A stretch of DNA of 64,000 bases from Paenibacillus riograndensis SBR5 (GTDB lineage Bacteria > Bacillota > Bacilli > Paenibacillales > Paenibacillaceae), in the NCBI RefSeq assembly GCF_000981585.1, contig NZ_LN831776.1, positions 7,259,216 to 7,323,215 of the forward strand, in the 5' to 3' direction. The position numbers and the translations under genes were made by a program. Numbering within the stretch: the stretch's first letter is position 1; each line of letters starts with the position of its first letter. Positions 37,821 to 46,472 of this stretch are shown one piece after another. The notes beneath the pieces are model-generated. The model saw only the letters and a program-made list of their open reading frames with translations. It made no database searches and was not told where the DNA came from.

Positions 37821-38834
37821 TCACATTTTTGTACAAATAAACACTGCATCTCCCAATATAAACCCATTCTTATTTATTTCAGCTTGATTCAATATATCTG
37901 TATTTTTGTATCTCTTCACATCAAATCCATACTTTCCAAAACGCGCCTCTATGTCTCGTCCATAAAGTCTTTCATGATCCGATTGTCCATAATATAAGGT
38001 TTTGTCTGCATTCGTAACAATATCATCTTCCTCATAAGTATCCTCTTCCCAGCAGATAGGAACCGTAATGATAAGACTGCCTCCTGGTTTCAGACATCTT
38101 TTAATCTCATATAAGGCCTTATTCTCATTTTTGATATGTTCCATAACATGATTACAAATAATCCAGTCAAAATAGTTATTCTTAAATTGCAAATTTGTGA
38201 TATCCGCTACAACATCGGCTCTGCCTTCCATTAAATCTGCTGTAATATACTCGTATCCTCTTTTACGGAATTCCTCAGTCAGTTTCATTTCTGGTGCAAA
38301 ATGCAGTATACTTGAATTAACATCAAAAATATTAGTATACTTTTTCAATATATAGTACACATATCTCAACCTGTCTGTACTTCCGCATACCGGACAAATT
38401 CCGTTTCTTAATCCTGCACCAATTACAGACTTTTGTTCAAAAAGATCATTTTTCTCTCCAGTGAGCAACCATCCGAATACATAGTTACCACACAAACCAC
38501 ATTTCGGCAAAATCCTGTTCTGCCTATTGCTTTCATCCACAAAAATTTTATTGAATTCGTTCAAAGATATTATTTTATTTCCCGCCAGACCAGCAAGAGT
38601 CAACTCTTTAAAAACATCTTCAAAATGCTTATCTAAAGTGACTAAAACATAGTCAAATTCCAATCCAAAAACTTCATCAATATTCCGGAATAAGGACTTA
38701 TTCTCTTCCTCTAGTGTAACCATCGACTCAATATTTCTATCTGTTATACCAACCATTTCAATATTATCCATTTTATTTAAATTATTAAATAATTTCCTGC
38801 CCCGGGAGCCACAACCATATAATAATATTTTCAT
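37821..38834 (-). CDS. Class-I methyltransferase with N-terminal Rossmann-like domain
   Basis: 337 residues. Residues 1-90 (MKILLYGCGSRGRKLFNNL ... GITDRNIESM) are the recurrent accessory fold. Residues about 112-146 carry two CxxC pairs (CGLCGN and CPVCGS), a likely zinc knuckle. The C-terminal half is a methyltransferase-11 type domain: ILHFAPEMKLTEEF, FDWIICNHVMEHI and CLKPGGSLIITVP. It sits in the AT-rich part of the island, 16 bp from the next glycosyltransferase gene. Confidence 0.86.
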   Translation of the reverse strand: MKILLYGCGSRGRKLFNNLNKMDNIEMVGITDRNIESMVTLEEENKSLFRNIDEVFGLEFDYVLVTLDKHFEDVFKELTLAGLAGNKIISLNEFNKIFVDESNRQNRILPKCGLCGNYVFGWLLTGEKNDLFEQKSVIGAGLRNGICPVCGSTDRLRYVYYILKKYTNIFDVNSSILHFAPEMKLTEEFRKRGYEYITADLMEGRADVVADITNLQFKNNYFDWIICNHVMEHIKNENKALYEIKRCLKPGGSLIITVPICWEEDTYEEDDIVTNADKTLYYGQSDHERLYGRDIEARFGKYGFDVKRYKNTDILNQAEINKNGFILGDAVFICTKM

Positions 38835-38850
38835 TTTTTTCTCCTATAAA

Positions 38851-40152
38851 TTATAGTGTAATATCCTGAATCCTCATCCAATTCGTATATCCACGTTCCA
38901 CCATTTTTTTCATAATGTCAGCCTGATACTTTTCCTGTGTGGCCAGAATAAATAATGTATTTGATTCAAAATCAATATCTTGAATTTCTTTCAAACAAAT
39001 CCTATCTATTACTTCCTCTTTCCCTTTCAAATCAGAAACAACGATTCCTGATAACTTTTCTAAATATCCATAATTCCTTATAATACTCAAAATACGCCTC
39101 CCATTCCAACCTCCACCATATATGGCTATGTTTTCGGCCCCCTCAATTTGCTTAATTGAGTTATTTCCAAAGAGAAAGTATTTCTCAATATAACTCTCTG
39201 AATTTTCAAGCAACACATTTAAGCGAATTTGTTCAGCCCGAGAAAGTTTATCAGCGTCAAATTCTTTTTGTTCAATTGCAGTTAAAAATTCATTTCTGAA
39301 TCGTTTCGCGAATATTTGATAAAATTCTTTAGAAATTCGCATCATATCATTTTCATGTATTTTAAATAACATTTCCCATTGGAACTGAAGCAATATATCC
39401 GTATTTTTCCCGTGGTTTCTAATATACGATCGGATAAACTCATATTCATCATTTGTACAAAATATTTTTTGGGGATTATATACCGAAGAAGATTCATTAT
39501 CTCTTCTGACAAAATAATAAGGTGTATTTAAAAACAATGCTTTTTGTGAATTTATCATTACCTGATACCAAAAACCATTATCCTGATATGACGCGCCTGG
39601 TGTCTCATTATGGCATATGCAATTTTGTTTTATAAATTTCCGTTTATATATTCCTGCCCATGTTACTACATAATTATTAAGAACTCTTATATCTTCCTCA
39701 TAATTAACAAGCTTGTTATACATGTCTTTATCTGATTTTCTTTCAAATAACGGATGCATAATAAACTTTCTGCTACTGCCATCACCATAAAACTTATGAA
39801 AATCCGCCTTTACAAAATCTGCACCCTTAATTTTTGCCTGCTCATAAAGATGCAGATACATATTTACATCTATATAATCATCCGCTTCTACAACGCCAAT
39901 ATATTCCCCTTGTGCCATATCGAAACCAATATTAACAGACTTACCATATCCCGAATTTTCCTTATGCACTACCTTCACTCTTAAGTCCTTTTTAGCATAT
40001 GAGTCCAATATTTCCGCAGTGGCATCATTAGAACCATCATTTATACATATAACTTCTATATCGAATAGAGATTGGTTTAATATGCTTTGCATACATTCTT
40101 TTAAATATTTTTCCCCATTGTAAACCGGAACGATCACCGATACTTTGCACAT
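38851..40152 (-). CDS. Family 2 glycosyltransferase with C-terminal Rossmann-like domain
   Basis: 433 residues. MCKVSVIVPVYNGEKYLKE, CINDGSNDATAEIL and GVVEADDYIDV define the GT-A domain (about 1-220). From about residue 340 IAIYGGGWNGRRILSIIRNY ... GIVVSDLKGKEEVIDRICL is the accessory domain. Its layout and the ETPGASYQDNGFWYQV segment parallel the gene at 36402 (ETQGAAYQDAGFRYQV), so the two are paralogues, though this copy is much more AT-rich. Confidence 0.88.
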   Translation of the reverse strand: MCKVSVIVPVYNGEKYLKECMQSILNQSLFDIEVICINDGSNDATAEILDSYAKKDLRVKVVHKENSGYGKSVNIGFDMAQGEYIGVVEADDYIDVNMYLHLYEQAKIKGADFVKADFHKFYGDGSSRKFIMHPLFERKSDKDMYNKLVNYEEDIRVLNNYVVTWAGIYKRKFIKQNCICHNETPGASYQDNGFWYQVMINSQKALFLNTPYYFVRRDNESSSVYNPQKIFCTNDEYEFIRSYIRNHGKNTDILLQFQWEMLFKIHENDMMRISKEFYQIFAKRFRNEFLTAIEQKEFDADKLSRAEQIRLNVLLENSESYIEKYFLFGNNSIKQIEGAENIAIYGGGWNGRRILSIIRNYGYLEKLSGIVVSDLKGKEEVIDRICLKEIQDIDFESNTLFILATQEKYQADIMKKMVERGYTNWMRIQDITL

Positions 40153-40174
40153 GATAAAGTCCTCTTCCAGTTAT

Positions 40175-41368
40175 TTATTCTGTACTCATAATAAACTCTT
40201 CTAATAAAAAGATTTCTCCCGTACACTTTGGCCGCAACATACTTTTTATCTCAGAAGCACCATCAATAACTGCAATTATTACCACTTCAATATCAAAGCA
40301 ATCTGCACTAGATGTTTCCACTGGCAAACCATGGAACTGATCTACTTCCCTATCAATACTAAATACAATATGAACAGATATATCCTTTAGATCCCTATAA
40401 AGCAATTCCCCCCATTTTCCCAGGCCATAGATAGCTATATTCTTATTTTCAATTTTTTTATACATTTTGTTTTTATCTTTAAGTTGCCATTTATACAATA
40501 AATCAAATTGTCTCTGTTTATTTTGAGTGCTAACAATGGCTTTCTCCAGTATATTTGCCATTCCAGAAAAATTATCAGTATAAAGTTCTTTAACCTTTTG
40601 TACAATGTACTCTGCTTTGTCACTTGTGCTATTAATTATCTGAGAAATAAGATCTACATCTCTAAAATAAGCCTTATATTTCCCTATCATATGAAAAATG
40701 GCATCTACAAATTTTTTATCATCTTTCGAGATACTATTTTCCTGTAAAATATTAGTGTTTAACACTTCATTTATACATACTCCATTGAGCCCATAAACAA
40801 CTACCAATCTGAAGAATAATTCCCAGTCTTGAAGTCTTGGCATCGTTTCGTCAAACCTGCCAACTGAATTAAAGGATGCTTTTGTAATAAGTACAGTGCT
40901 TGTATCTACAACATTTTTATATAAAAGTATTGTTTTAAGTTCTTCCGGTGAATATGCTTTTTGGGGGACTATATTTATAAATCCCTCATTAATTACTTCT
41001 TCTTTTGAATACACAAAAGCAGTATTTAAACTAGAAACATTTAACACATCAAACTGTTTCTGCAGCTTATCCTGATACCACTGATTATCACTATCTAAAA
41101 ATGCAAGATATTCCCCATTTGCAAGTGCTGCTCCTTGGTTTCTGCATGCATTGGCACCTTTGTTTAATGCATTACTTATAAATTGAATTCTTGAATCTTT
41201 ATTAATATATTTACTTACCACTTCTATTGTATTATCTGTGGAGGCATCATCAACAATAAACAATTCCCAGTTTAAATAAGTTTGATTAATCACACTATCA
41301 ATTGCTTTTTCGATAACATTTCCTCTATTATAGGTAGGCATTACAATTGAAATTAATTCTGTCTCCAT
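40175..41368 (-). CDS. Family 2 glycosyltransferase with C-terminal Rossmann-like domain
   Basis: 397 residues. LISIVMPTYNRGNVIEKAI, IVDDASTDNTIEVV and LAFLDSDNQWYQDKL define the GT-A fold. Residues about 300-395 (NIAIYGLGKWGELLYRDL ... FSIDREVDQFHGLPV) are the accessory domain. It belongs to a different GT2 subgroup from the 36402/38851 pair (N-R-G rather than N-x-EKY). Strongly AT-rich codon use. Confidence 0.87.
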   Translation of the reverse strand: METELISIVMPTYNRGNVIEKAIDSVINQTYLNWELFIVDDASTDNTIEVVSKYINKDSRIQFISNALNKGANACRNQGAALANGEYLAFLDSDNQWYQDKLQKQFDVLNVSSLNTAFVYSKEEVINEGFINIVPQKAYSPEELKTILLYKNVVDTSTVLITKASFNSVGRFDETMPRLQDWELFFRLVVVYGLNGVCINEVLNTNILQENSISKDDKKFVDAIFHMIGKYKAYFRDVDLISQIINSTSDKAEYIVQKVKELYTDNFSGMANILEKAIVSTQNKQRQFDLLYKWQLKDKNKMYKKIENKNIAIYGLGKWGELLYRDLKDISVHIVFSIDREVDQFHGLPVETSSADCFDIEVVIIAVIDGASEIKSMLRPKCTGEIFLLEEFIMSTE

Positions 41369-41412
41369 ATTTCATCTCCATGACCCTCTCCAAATTTTCA
41401 CTATAAATCTGC

Positions 41413-42666
41413 TTAGTACGAATCCCAATTATATACATTATTCATTGGCAGCTGCTTTTCTTTTAAATTCCCAAAAATCTCTTCCTGATATTGCTTTGTG
41501 ACGGCTATAATTACAAATGTATCGTTATCAAATTCTATTTCATTTAAACGATATACCGGAATGTCTTCGATTACTGGCTCATTTCCAATCATATCAGTAA
41601 CAATAATTGCGTCTACCATTACGTCAATATAATTCATGAAATGAAGGCAATTCACGCCAAGTAAACCGGCTCCATATATATAAATCTTTTTATAATTCCG
41701 ACACATTTTTTTGAATTCGAATGACCTGTCATCAAATTGGTCCAATTCATATATATACCGAAGACCTAATGACTTCTGAAGTCTTTCAAACGCTTTAGAT
41801 AATACTGTTTGAAAGTATCCCAATCTTTCTTCTGCATAACGGTCTGTCATAACCCATTTACTTTTATATCCGTTATCGCTAGCAACATATTCCAAAATCC
41901 GCTCAACCGCATGACTTAATGTTCCATCAGCCGCTAATGGTTCAGCATCAAAATCCTCATATTTCCACTCATGTTCAAGAAGCTTTCTTAAAGCATCAAC
42001 CCTTGCCCAATATACTGTTCCTAAAGCCATAGGAGATATTTCTTTACTTATATCGCACTGCAAGTTCAAACATTTCGCCAATTTTATTGTGTTTTTATAG
42101 TTTTGATGCCAATTCTTCTCATATGGAAAAGGCATATGCTCACCAAGTGGGAATGGCGGAAGCAGCAATCCTAACTGTGGATTTATATCAAAATAGGTAA
42201 GTACGTTGCAAATATACGTTGTGCTTCCCAACATATTTTCCCACTGACTATATATCCATTTATCCATATCAGATTTCATCGAGGGATATTTTTCCCTCTT
42301 GTCGTGTAAAAAGCAAATATACTCATAATTCAGAATTTCTTTGCGACAAGCAACCAAAAAAGAACTTATATCTCTGCCACGATTGTTTTTCTGTATAATT
42401 ATACAATTCCCTCTATTCATAGAAAGAGCCTCAATTTTCCTGCTTAATTCATTATTAGAGGTTGTAAAATAAATCCTAATCTCTCGAGGAATATTATCGA
42501 TATATTTTTTATATTTATCAAAAGTATCAGAATAATGCAGGTGGATAACCACCGCTATCTTTTTACATAAAATCTTACTGTCATAACCATCTATTAAATA
42601 TTCACTTGGAAGAATAGAATTTAACTCCCCCAAATTTTCTTCCAAATTCTCATATACGCTGTTCAT
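41413..42666 (-). CDS. RgpF-like rhamnan synthesis protein with C-terminal Rossmann-like domain
   Basis: 417 residues. Residues about 30-300 resemble the RgpF family found in rhamnose-glucose polysaccharide clusters: KIAVVIHLHYSDTFDKYKKY, IQKNNRGRDISSFLVACR, YICFLHDKREKY and MALGTVYWARVDALRKLL. From about 320 IYIYGAGLLGVNCLHFMNYI ... IIVTDMIGNEPVIEDIPVY is the island's accessory domain. RgpF is thought to be a glycosyltransferase in polysaccharide synthesis. No dTDP-rhamnose genes are in the window. Confidence 0.84.
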   Translation of the reverse strand: MNSVYENLEENLGELNSILPSEYLIDGYDSKILCKKIAVVIHLHYSDTFDKYKKYIDNIPREIRIYFTTSNNELSRKIEALSMNRGNCIIIQKNNRGRDISSFLVACRKEILNYEYICFLHDKREKYPSMKSDMDKWIYSQWENMLGSTTYICNVLTYFDINPQLGLLLPPFPLGEHMPFPYEKNWHQNYKNTIKLAKCLNLQCDISKEISPMALGTVYWARVDALRKLLEHEWKYEDFDAEPLAADGTLSHAVERILEYVASDNGYKSKWVMTDRYAEERLGYFQTVLSKAFERLQKSLGLRYIYELDQFDDRSFEFKKMCRNYKKIYIYGAGLLGVNCLHFMNYIDVMVDAIIVTDMIGNEPVIEDIPVYRLNEIEFDNDTFVIIAVTKQYQEEIFGNLKEKQLPMNNVYNWDSY

Positions 42667-42741
42667 AGAACTCTCCTTATTTTATTACAATAATTGAACT
42701 ATTTGGCGGACTCCTCTTTATACATAATTGATCTTACTCTA

Positions 42742-44847
42742 TTAAATTTTCCCGACAATCTTATATGCGCCATTAAACCACTCATATGTTGATAAATCTG
42801 GCAATAAACCACTTTCAATAGCACTTTTTTCTATAAGTCCTAAAATACTGTCTGTAAATTCTCCATCATTTTTTTCGGGTATGCTTCCAGAGAAAAAATC
42901 TATAAATTCAGCACAGAATTTAAAAATGTCTTCTTGTATTTTGACCATAAACTGTTTCCCTTCAATTGTCCTGTCCTCAGGGAAGAAAATTTTATTCTCT
43001 TTCGTAATTTTCATAAGACAAGGTTCAGGAGAAGAAATAATATATTCTAAAAGAGAATATACCTTAAAAACATTATAATTTTTTTCATAATGATTATTTG
43101 CTTTATATAAACTAAAATAATCTATTTCATTTCTTCTCGAAATTCCACTAATAGATTTATGCAAGTAAACACCGTATAATTTTTTATCTAAAATCCGTTC
43201 TAAATTATCCTGTCCTGTTCCTTTAGAAAAAAAATCAAAGAGTATAACTTCTCTATCAAAGCAAATATTTTGATTGTCTAAATATGATTGATAATCCATA
43301 CGCTCTTGTTGTGCTTCTTTAATAATTATATCTGCATTAACATTAACATTTTCAGCAATAGACACATCTGGATTGATTTCATATCCATCATGACAAAAAA
43401 TATTAGTAAATAATTCTTGTACACTTCCTTTAAATTCCTCTATCATAGGCAACAAATCCTGAATATCTCTCATAGCAGGGATAGATGCTGCTCTTCCAGA
43501 TGTATAGATATATTTTCCTTTTGGTAAATCATTCAGTTTTTGCTTTTGACATATCATCTGATATATTTTTATTGGTAAATATCCATCTCTGGCAACGAAT
43601 AGAATATCGCTAGCTTTCTGTTCCTGCACCCTTTGAATTACCCATAACAAATAATTAAGTATTGTCGGAGCTATTAAATTGCTAAGGGTATTAAGTGTAT
43701 TAATTTGATACTTCCCCTTTGTACCATACAACGCAAATGGACTATTAAATAGTCTGCTGATCATCAATCCTAAATAGCACCTATGATACAATTTGTCGGA
43801 ACCGTCCATTATTTTATAATAGGAACTATGATTTATCATCTCATAAGCTTTCATTATTTTAAACGTGGAGATCCCAAGGCTTTCAGCAGCAAGAATATCA
43901 GCTTTTTCGTCATCGCCGATATGTAAAATTTTTTTAGAATCTTCAAGAAGCAATAATTCTTTAAACAAGCCCTCTTGTTTAGTTTTTCGATATTCACAGG
44001 ATATAAACAATTTTTCATATCCCAAAATCCCATTTTCTTTTAACAATGCTTCCATTTCTGTGATTGGCAAATACATATCTGATATGATATATACTTTTTT
44101 ATTATTATTTATCGCATAATGAAAAGCTTCTATTATATCATCTCTTGGTATAATTAGTTGATGTTCTTTCTGAATCTCCATTTGCATAAGCTCTTGACAA
44201 ACCCCTCTGTCAAGAGCATAATTCACTCTGATTGAATCATATATCTCACTCAATTTTGGATACATTAAGCGCATTAATTCCTGTTCTGTTTCCTGTCTTA
44301 CATCAGAAAAAACAAAACCTAAATTTCTATCCTTAAATTCATAATCCAATAATAAAAAAAGATCTTTTGGATACAGTATTTTACGCATAATAAGAGTGTC
44401 AAATATATCAAATGATATTACATCGTATTTATCAATTTCATCCAGCAAACTTTGTTTTTGAAATAAATAGTATTGATCATTTAACTCTTGAAAATCTTCT
44501 TCTACGTATATTTTTTCTCCAGTAATTGAAAAAGCAGGAATGTTGTTATTTTCCACATATTCTGCGATACGTCTATAGATTATCTGATGTACCGAAGGCC
44601 TCGCTATAATTACTATTAAATCTACGTAATTTTCTTTTAACTCGTTAACACGAAAAACTGGATATCCCCAAAGCTTTTCACCTGCTTTTTCTGCATCCAT
44701 TAAGCCGACAAAATTATACTGATCTCCTAATTCATCTAATATTGCCTTGGTATGCTTACCAATCCCATATAAAACAATTCTCTTATCCTTGCTTTTTATA
44801 AAATTCGTATTAAATGTTTCTACAACATACTTCCATTCGATCTGCAT
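42742..44847 (-). CDS. HAD-like hydrolase fusion with N-terminal Rossmann-like domain
   Basis: 701 residues. Residues about 20-110 (RIVLYGIGKHTKAILDEL ... VGLMDAEKAGEKLWGYPVF) are the accessory fold. Residues about 135-335 are a HAD-type phosphatase region: VISFDIFDTLIMRK (motif I, D-x-D), YIISDMYLP (motif II) and ILHIGDDEKADILAAESLG (acidic motif). The remaining ~360 residues have FVARDGYLPIKIY and VILFDFFSKGTGQDN and no assigned function; HAD proteins of this size occur in polysaccharide clusters. Very AT-rich. Confidence 0.82.
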   Translation of the reverse strand: MQIEWKYVVETFNTNFIKSKDKRIVLYGIGKHTKAILDELGDQYNFVGLMDAEKAGEKLWGYPVFRVNELKENYVDLIVIIARPSVHQIIYRRIAEYVENNNIPAFSITGEKIYVEEDFQELNDQYYLFQKQSLLDEIDKYDVISFDIFDTLIMRKILYPKDLFLLLDYEFKDRNLGFVFSDVRQETEQELMRLMYPKLSEIYDSIRVNYALDRGVCQELMQMEIQKEHQLIIPRDDIIEAFHYAINNNKKVYIISDMYLPITEMEALLKENGILGYEKLFISCEYRKTKQEGLFKELLLLEDSKKILHIGDDEKADILAAESLGISTFKIMKAYEMINHSSYYKIMDGSDKLYHRCYLGLMISRLFNSPFALYGTKGKYQINTLNTLSNLIAPTILNYLLWVIQRVQEQKASDILFVARDGYLPIKIYQMICQKQKLNDLPKGKYIYTSGRAASIPAMRDIQDLLPMIEEFKGSVQELFTNIFCHDGYEINPDVSIAENVNVNADIIIKEAQQERMDYQSYLDNQNICFDREVILFDFFSKGTGQDNLERILDKKLYGVYLHKSISGISRRNEIDYFSLYKANNHYEKNYNVFKVYSLLEYIISSPEPCLMKITKENKIFFPEDRTIEGKQFMVKIQEDIFKFCAEFIDFFSGSIPEKNDGEFTDSILGLIEKSAIESGLLPDLSTYEWFNGAYKIVGKI

Positions 44848-44868
44848 GACAACATCCTCCTTGCATAT

Positions 44869-45128
44869 TACAGAGATATTCTTTCAAAGCTTCCGTTAGC
44901 CATGTCAATTTTCATTTTTTTAAACTCTGACAACGAATAACTGCAAATCTCGCTGCCGCCGTCTGTGGTGCGGAACAACCTTTTCATCAAACTAGGCGAC
45001 CATCTTTTGTAAGCAGAATATCAAGTTCAATACCTGTCAAACCATCAATTCCTGCAGCCTTACCAAAAGAAAGAAGTTTATTCTCAGGATACATCTGACT
45101 ACATCCTCTATGCGCCCATATTTTGATA
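44869..45128 (-). pseudogene. Truncated, broken glycerophosphodiester phosphodiesterase
   Basis: The minus strand encodes IKIWAHRGCSQMYPENKLLS then GIDGLTGIELDILLTKDGRLV and a stop; in a shifted frame RTTDGGSEICSYSLSEFKKM follows. These match the start of GDPD (HRG, ELD-x-x-LTKD, then DRTTDG) with the VIHDE segment lost. Only about 80 codons remain. The intact paralogue is at 30724-31452. Confidence 0.82.
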
Positions 45129-46460
45129 CTATCTGTTCTCCTGTAAGAACCTTTCCATAATCTCCGCTATTGCAATTGAATCTTTGCTTGTCAGCTTGAA
45201 TTCACTTTCGGTATTGCCGTTTATCATAGAAAGAAAATCATTGATCTCATATCTTAATCCGTCACCAAGAAACCTGTCGGAGTATTTTTCAACATCGTTT
45301 TGATTTTCGTAGTGAACCTCAAAATAGGTTGTTTTCCACCATGGTGAATCCACTTTAATATATCCTTTAGTTCCTGATATGATAAGCTGGCCCTCAGATT
45401 TTACTCCAAGACCGCAAGTAGCAGTCCCAAGACCGTTGGGATATCTGAAATATGCCTTTGTGAAAATATCAAGTCCATTTTTATCTTTTATTAAGTCAAA
45501 CCGTATATCTTCATACTCAGTGCCAAAGATCTTAATAATAGGAAGAATTGTGTAGCTTCCAAGCTCAGTGAAGCTGCCGCCGAATTTTAAATCAGTCAGT
45601 TCACGGCTTGCAGGATTTTCAAGTTTCGTAAAGCAAGCCTCAACATTACGTATACTGCCAATCATTCCGCTACATGCGATTCCCATCAGCTTGCTGAAAC
45701 CTGGGCAATAAGCTGTTTTAATTCCTTCAAAAAGCACCAAATTATGCTCCTTTGCATATCCGAAAAGCTCTTCTGCCTGTGTTTTTTCCAAAACCATAGG
45801 TTTTTCACAGAGAACATGCTTTCCATGCTCAAGCGACATTTTGATGTACTTGTAATGCGTTTCGTGCGGTGACGCAATGTAAACCGCATCAACCGCAGCA
45901 AAGAAATCTCCAATATCGGTATAGGGATTAATCTGCCATTTCTCGGCAAACCTTATGGCGCTTTCTGCATTCGGATTATATATGCCCTGTGTATTTATAC
46001 CGCTAACAAGCTTCACTTCCGGTATAAACCTCTCCGCAATACGTCCTGTTCCGATAATTCCAATTCTCTGAATATGCTTATTTTTAATGCGAAGCATTGT
46101 GCTGGAAATATCCTTAGTTCTTTCAAGATATACAACCTTACAATAATCGTTAAGGTAATCAAACTGACCGGTCCAGTCTGAACCGACAGTAAAAATATCA
46201 ATTTGATATTTTTTAATATCTCGGAATTTCTGTCCCTGTGACTCTTCAATAATAATTTCATCGGCAAAACCAGTTTTTCGAACATTTTCAACTCGAGTCA
46301 TCAATGAATCTATTACATTAAGTTTTCCTCTAGTCTGGTCATATCCCTCGGTGGTAACTCCAACAATAAGATAATCGCCAAGTTCTTTGGCTCTTTGAAG
46401 CAGTCTGTAATGACCTTCATGGAACAAATCGAATGTACCGTATGTTATTACTTTAGTCAT
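45129..46460 (-). CDS. Fusion of cytidylyltransferase and Gfo/Idh/MocA oxidoreductase
   Basis: 443 residues. Residues 1-130 are a glycerol-3-phosphate-type cytidylyltransferase: VITYGTFDLFHEGHYRLLQR (with HEGH), TVGSDWTGQFDYL and the closing RTKDISSTMLR. Residues about 135-443 are a Gfo/Idh/MocA dehydrogenase: RIGIIGTGRIAERFIPEV, AVYIASPHETHYKYI, HGKHVLCEKPMVLEKTQAEEL and an extended beta-sheet C-domain. Together they could oxidise or reduce a sugar or polyol and make a CDP-activated product. Both halves look intact. The oxidoreductase half has a decayed relative at 49.4-49.7 kb. Confidence 0.87.
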   Translation of the reverse strand: MTKVITYGTFDLFHEGHYRLLQRAKELGDYLIVGVTTEGYDQTRGKLNVIDSLMTRVENVRKTGFADEIIIEESQGQKFRDIKKYQIDIFTVGSDWTGQFDYLNDYCKVVYLERTKDISSTMLRIKNKHIQRIGIIGTGRIAERFIPEVKLVSGINTQGIYNPNAESAIRFAEKWQINPYTDIGDFFAAVDAVYIASPHETHYKYIKMSLEHGKHVLCEKPMVLEKTQAEELFGYAKEHNLVLFEGIKTAYCPGFSKLMGIACSGMIGSIRNVEACFTKLENPASRELTDLKFGGSFTELGSYTILPIIKIFGTEYEDIRFDLIKDKNGLDIFTKAYFRYPNGLGTATCGLGVKSEGQLIISGTKGYIKVDSPWWKTTYFEVHYENQNDVEKYSDRFLGDGLRYEINDFLSMINGNTESEFKLTSKDSIAIAEIMERFLQENR

Positions 46461-46472
46461 ACAGATAGCCCC

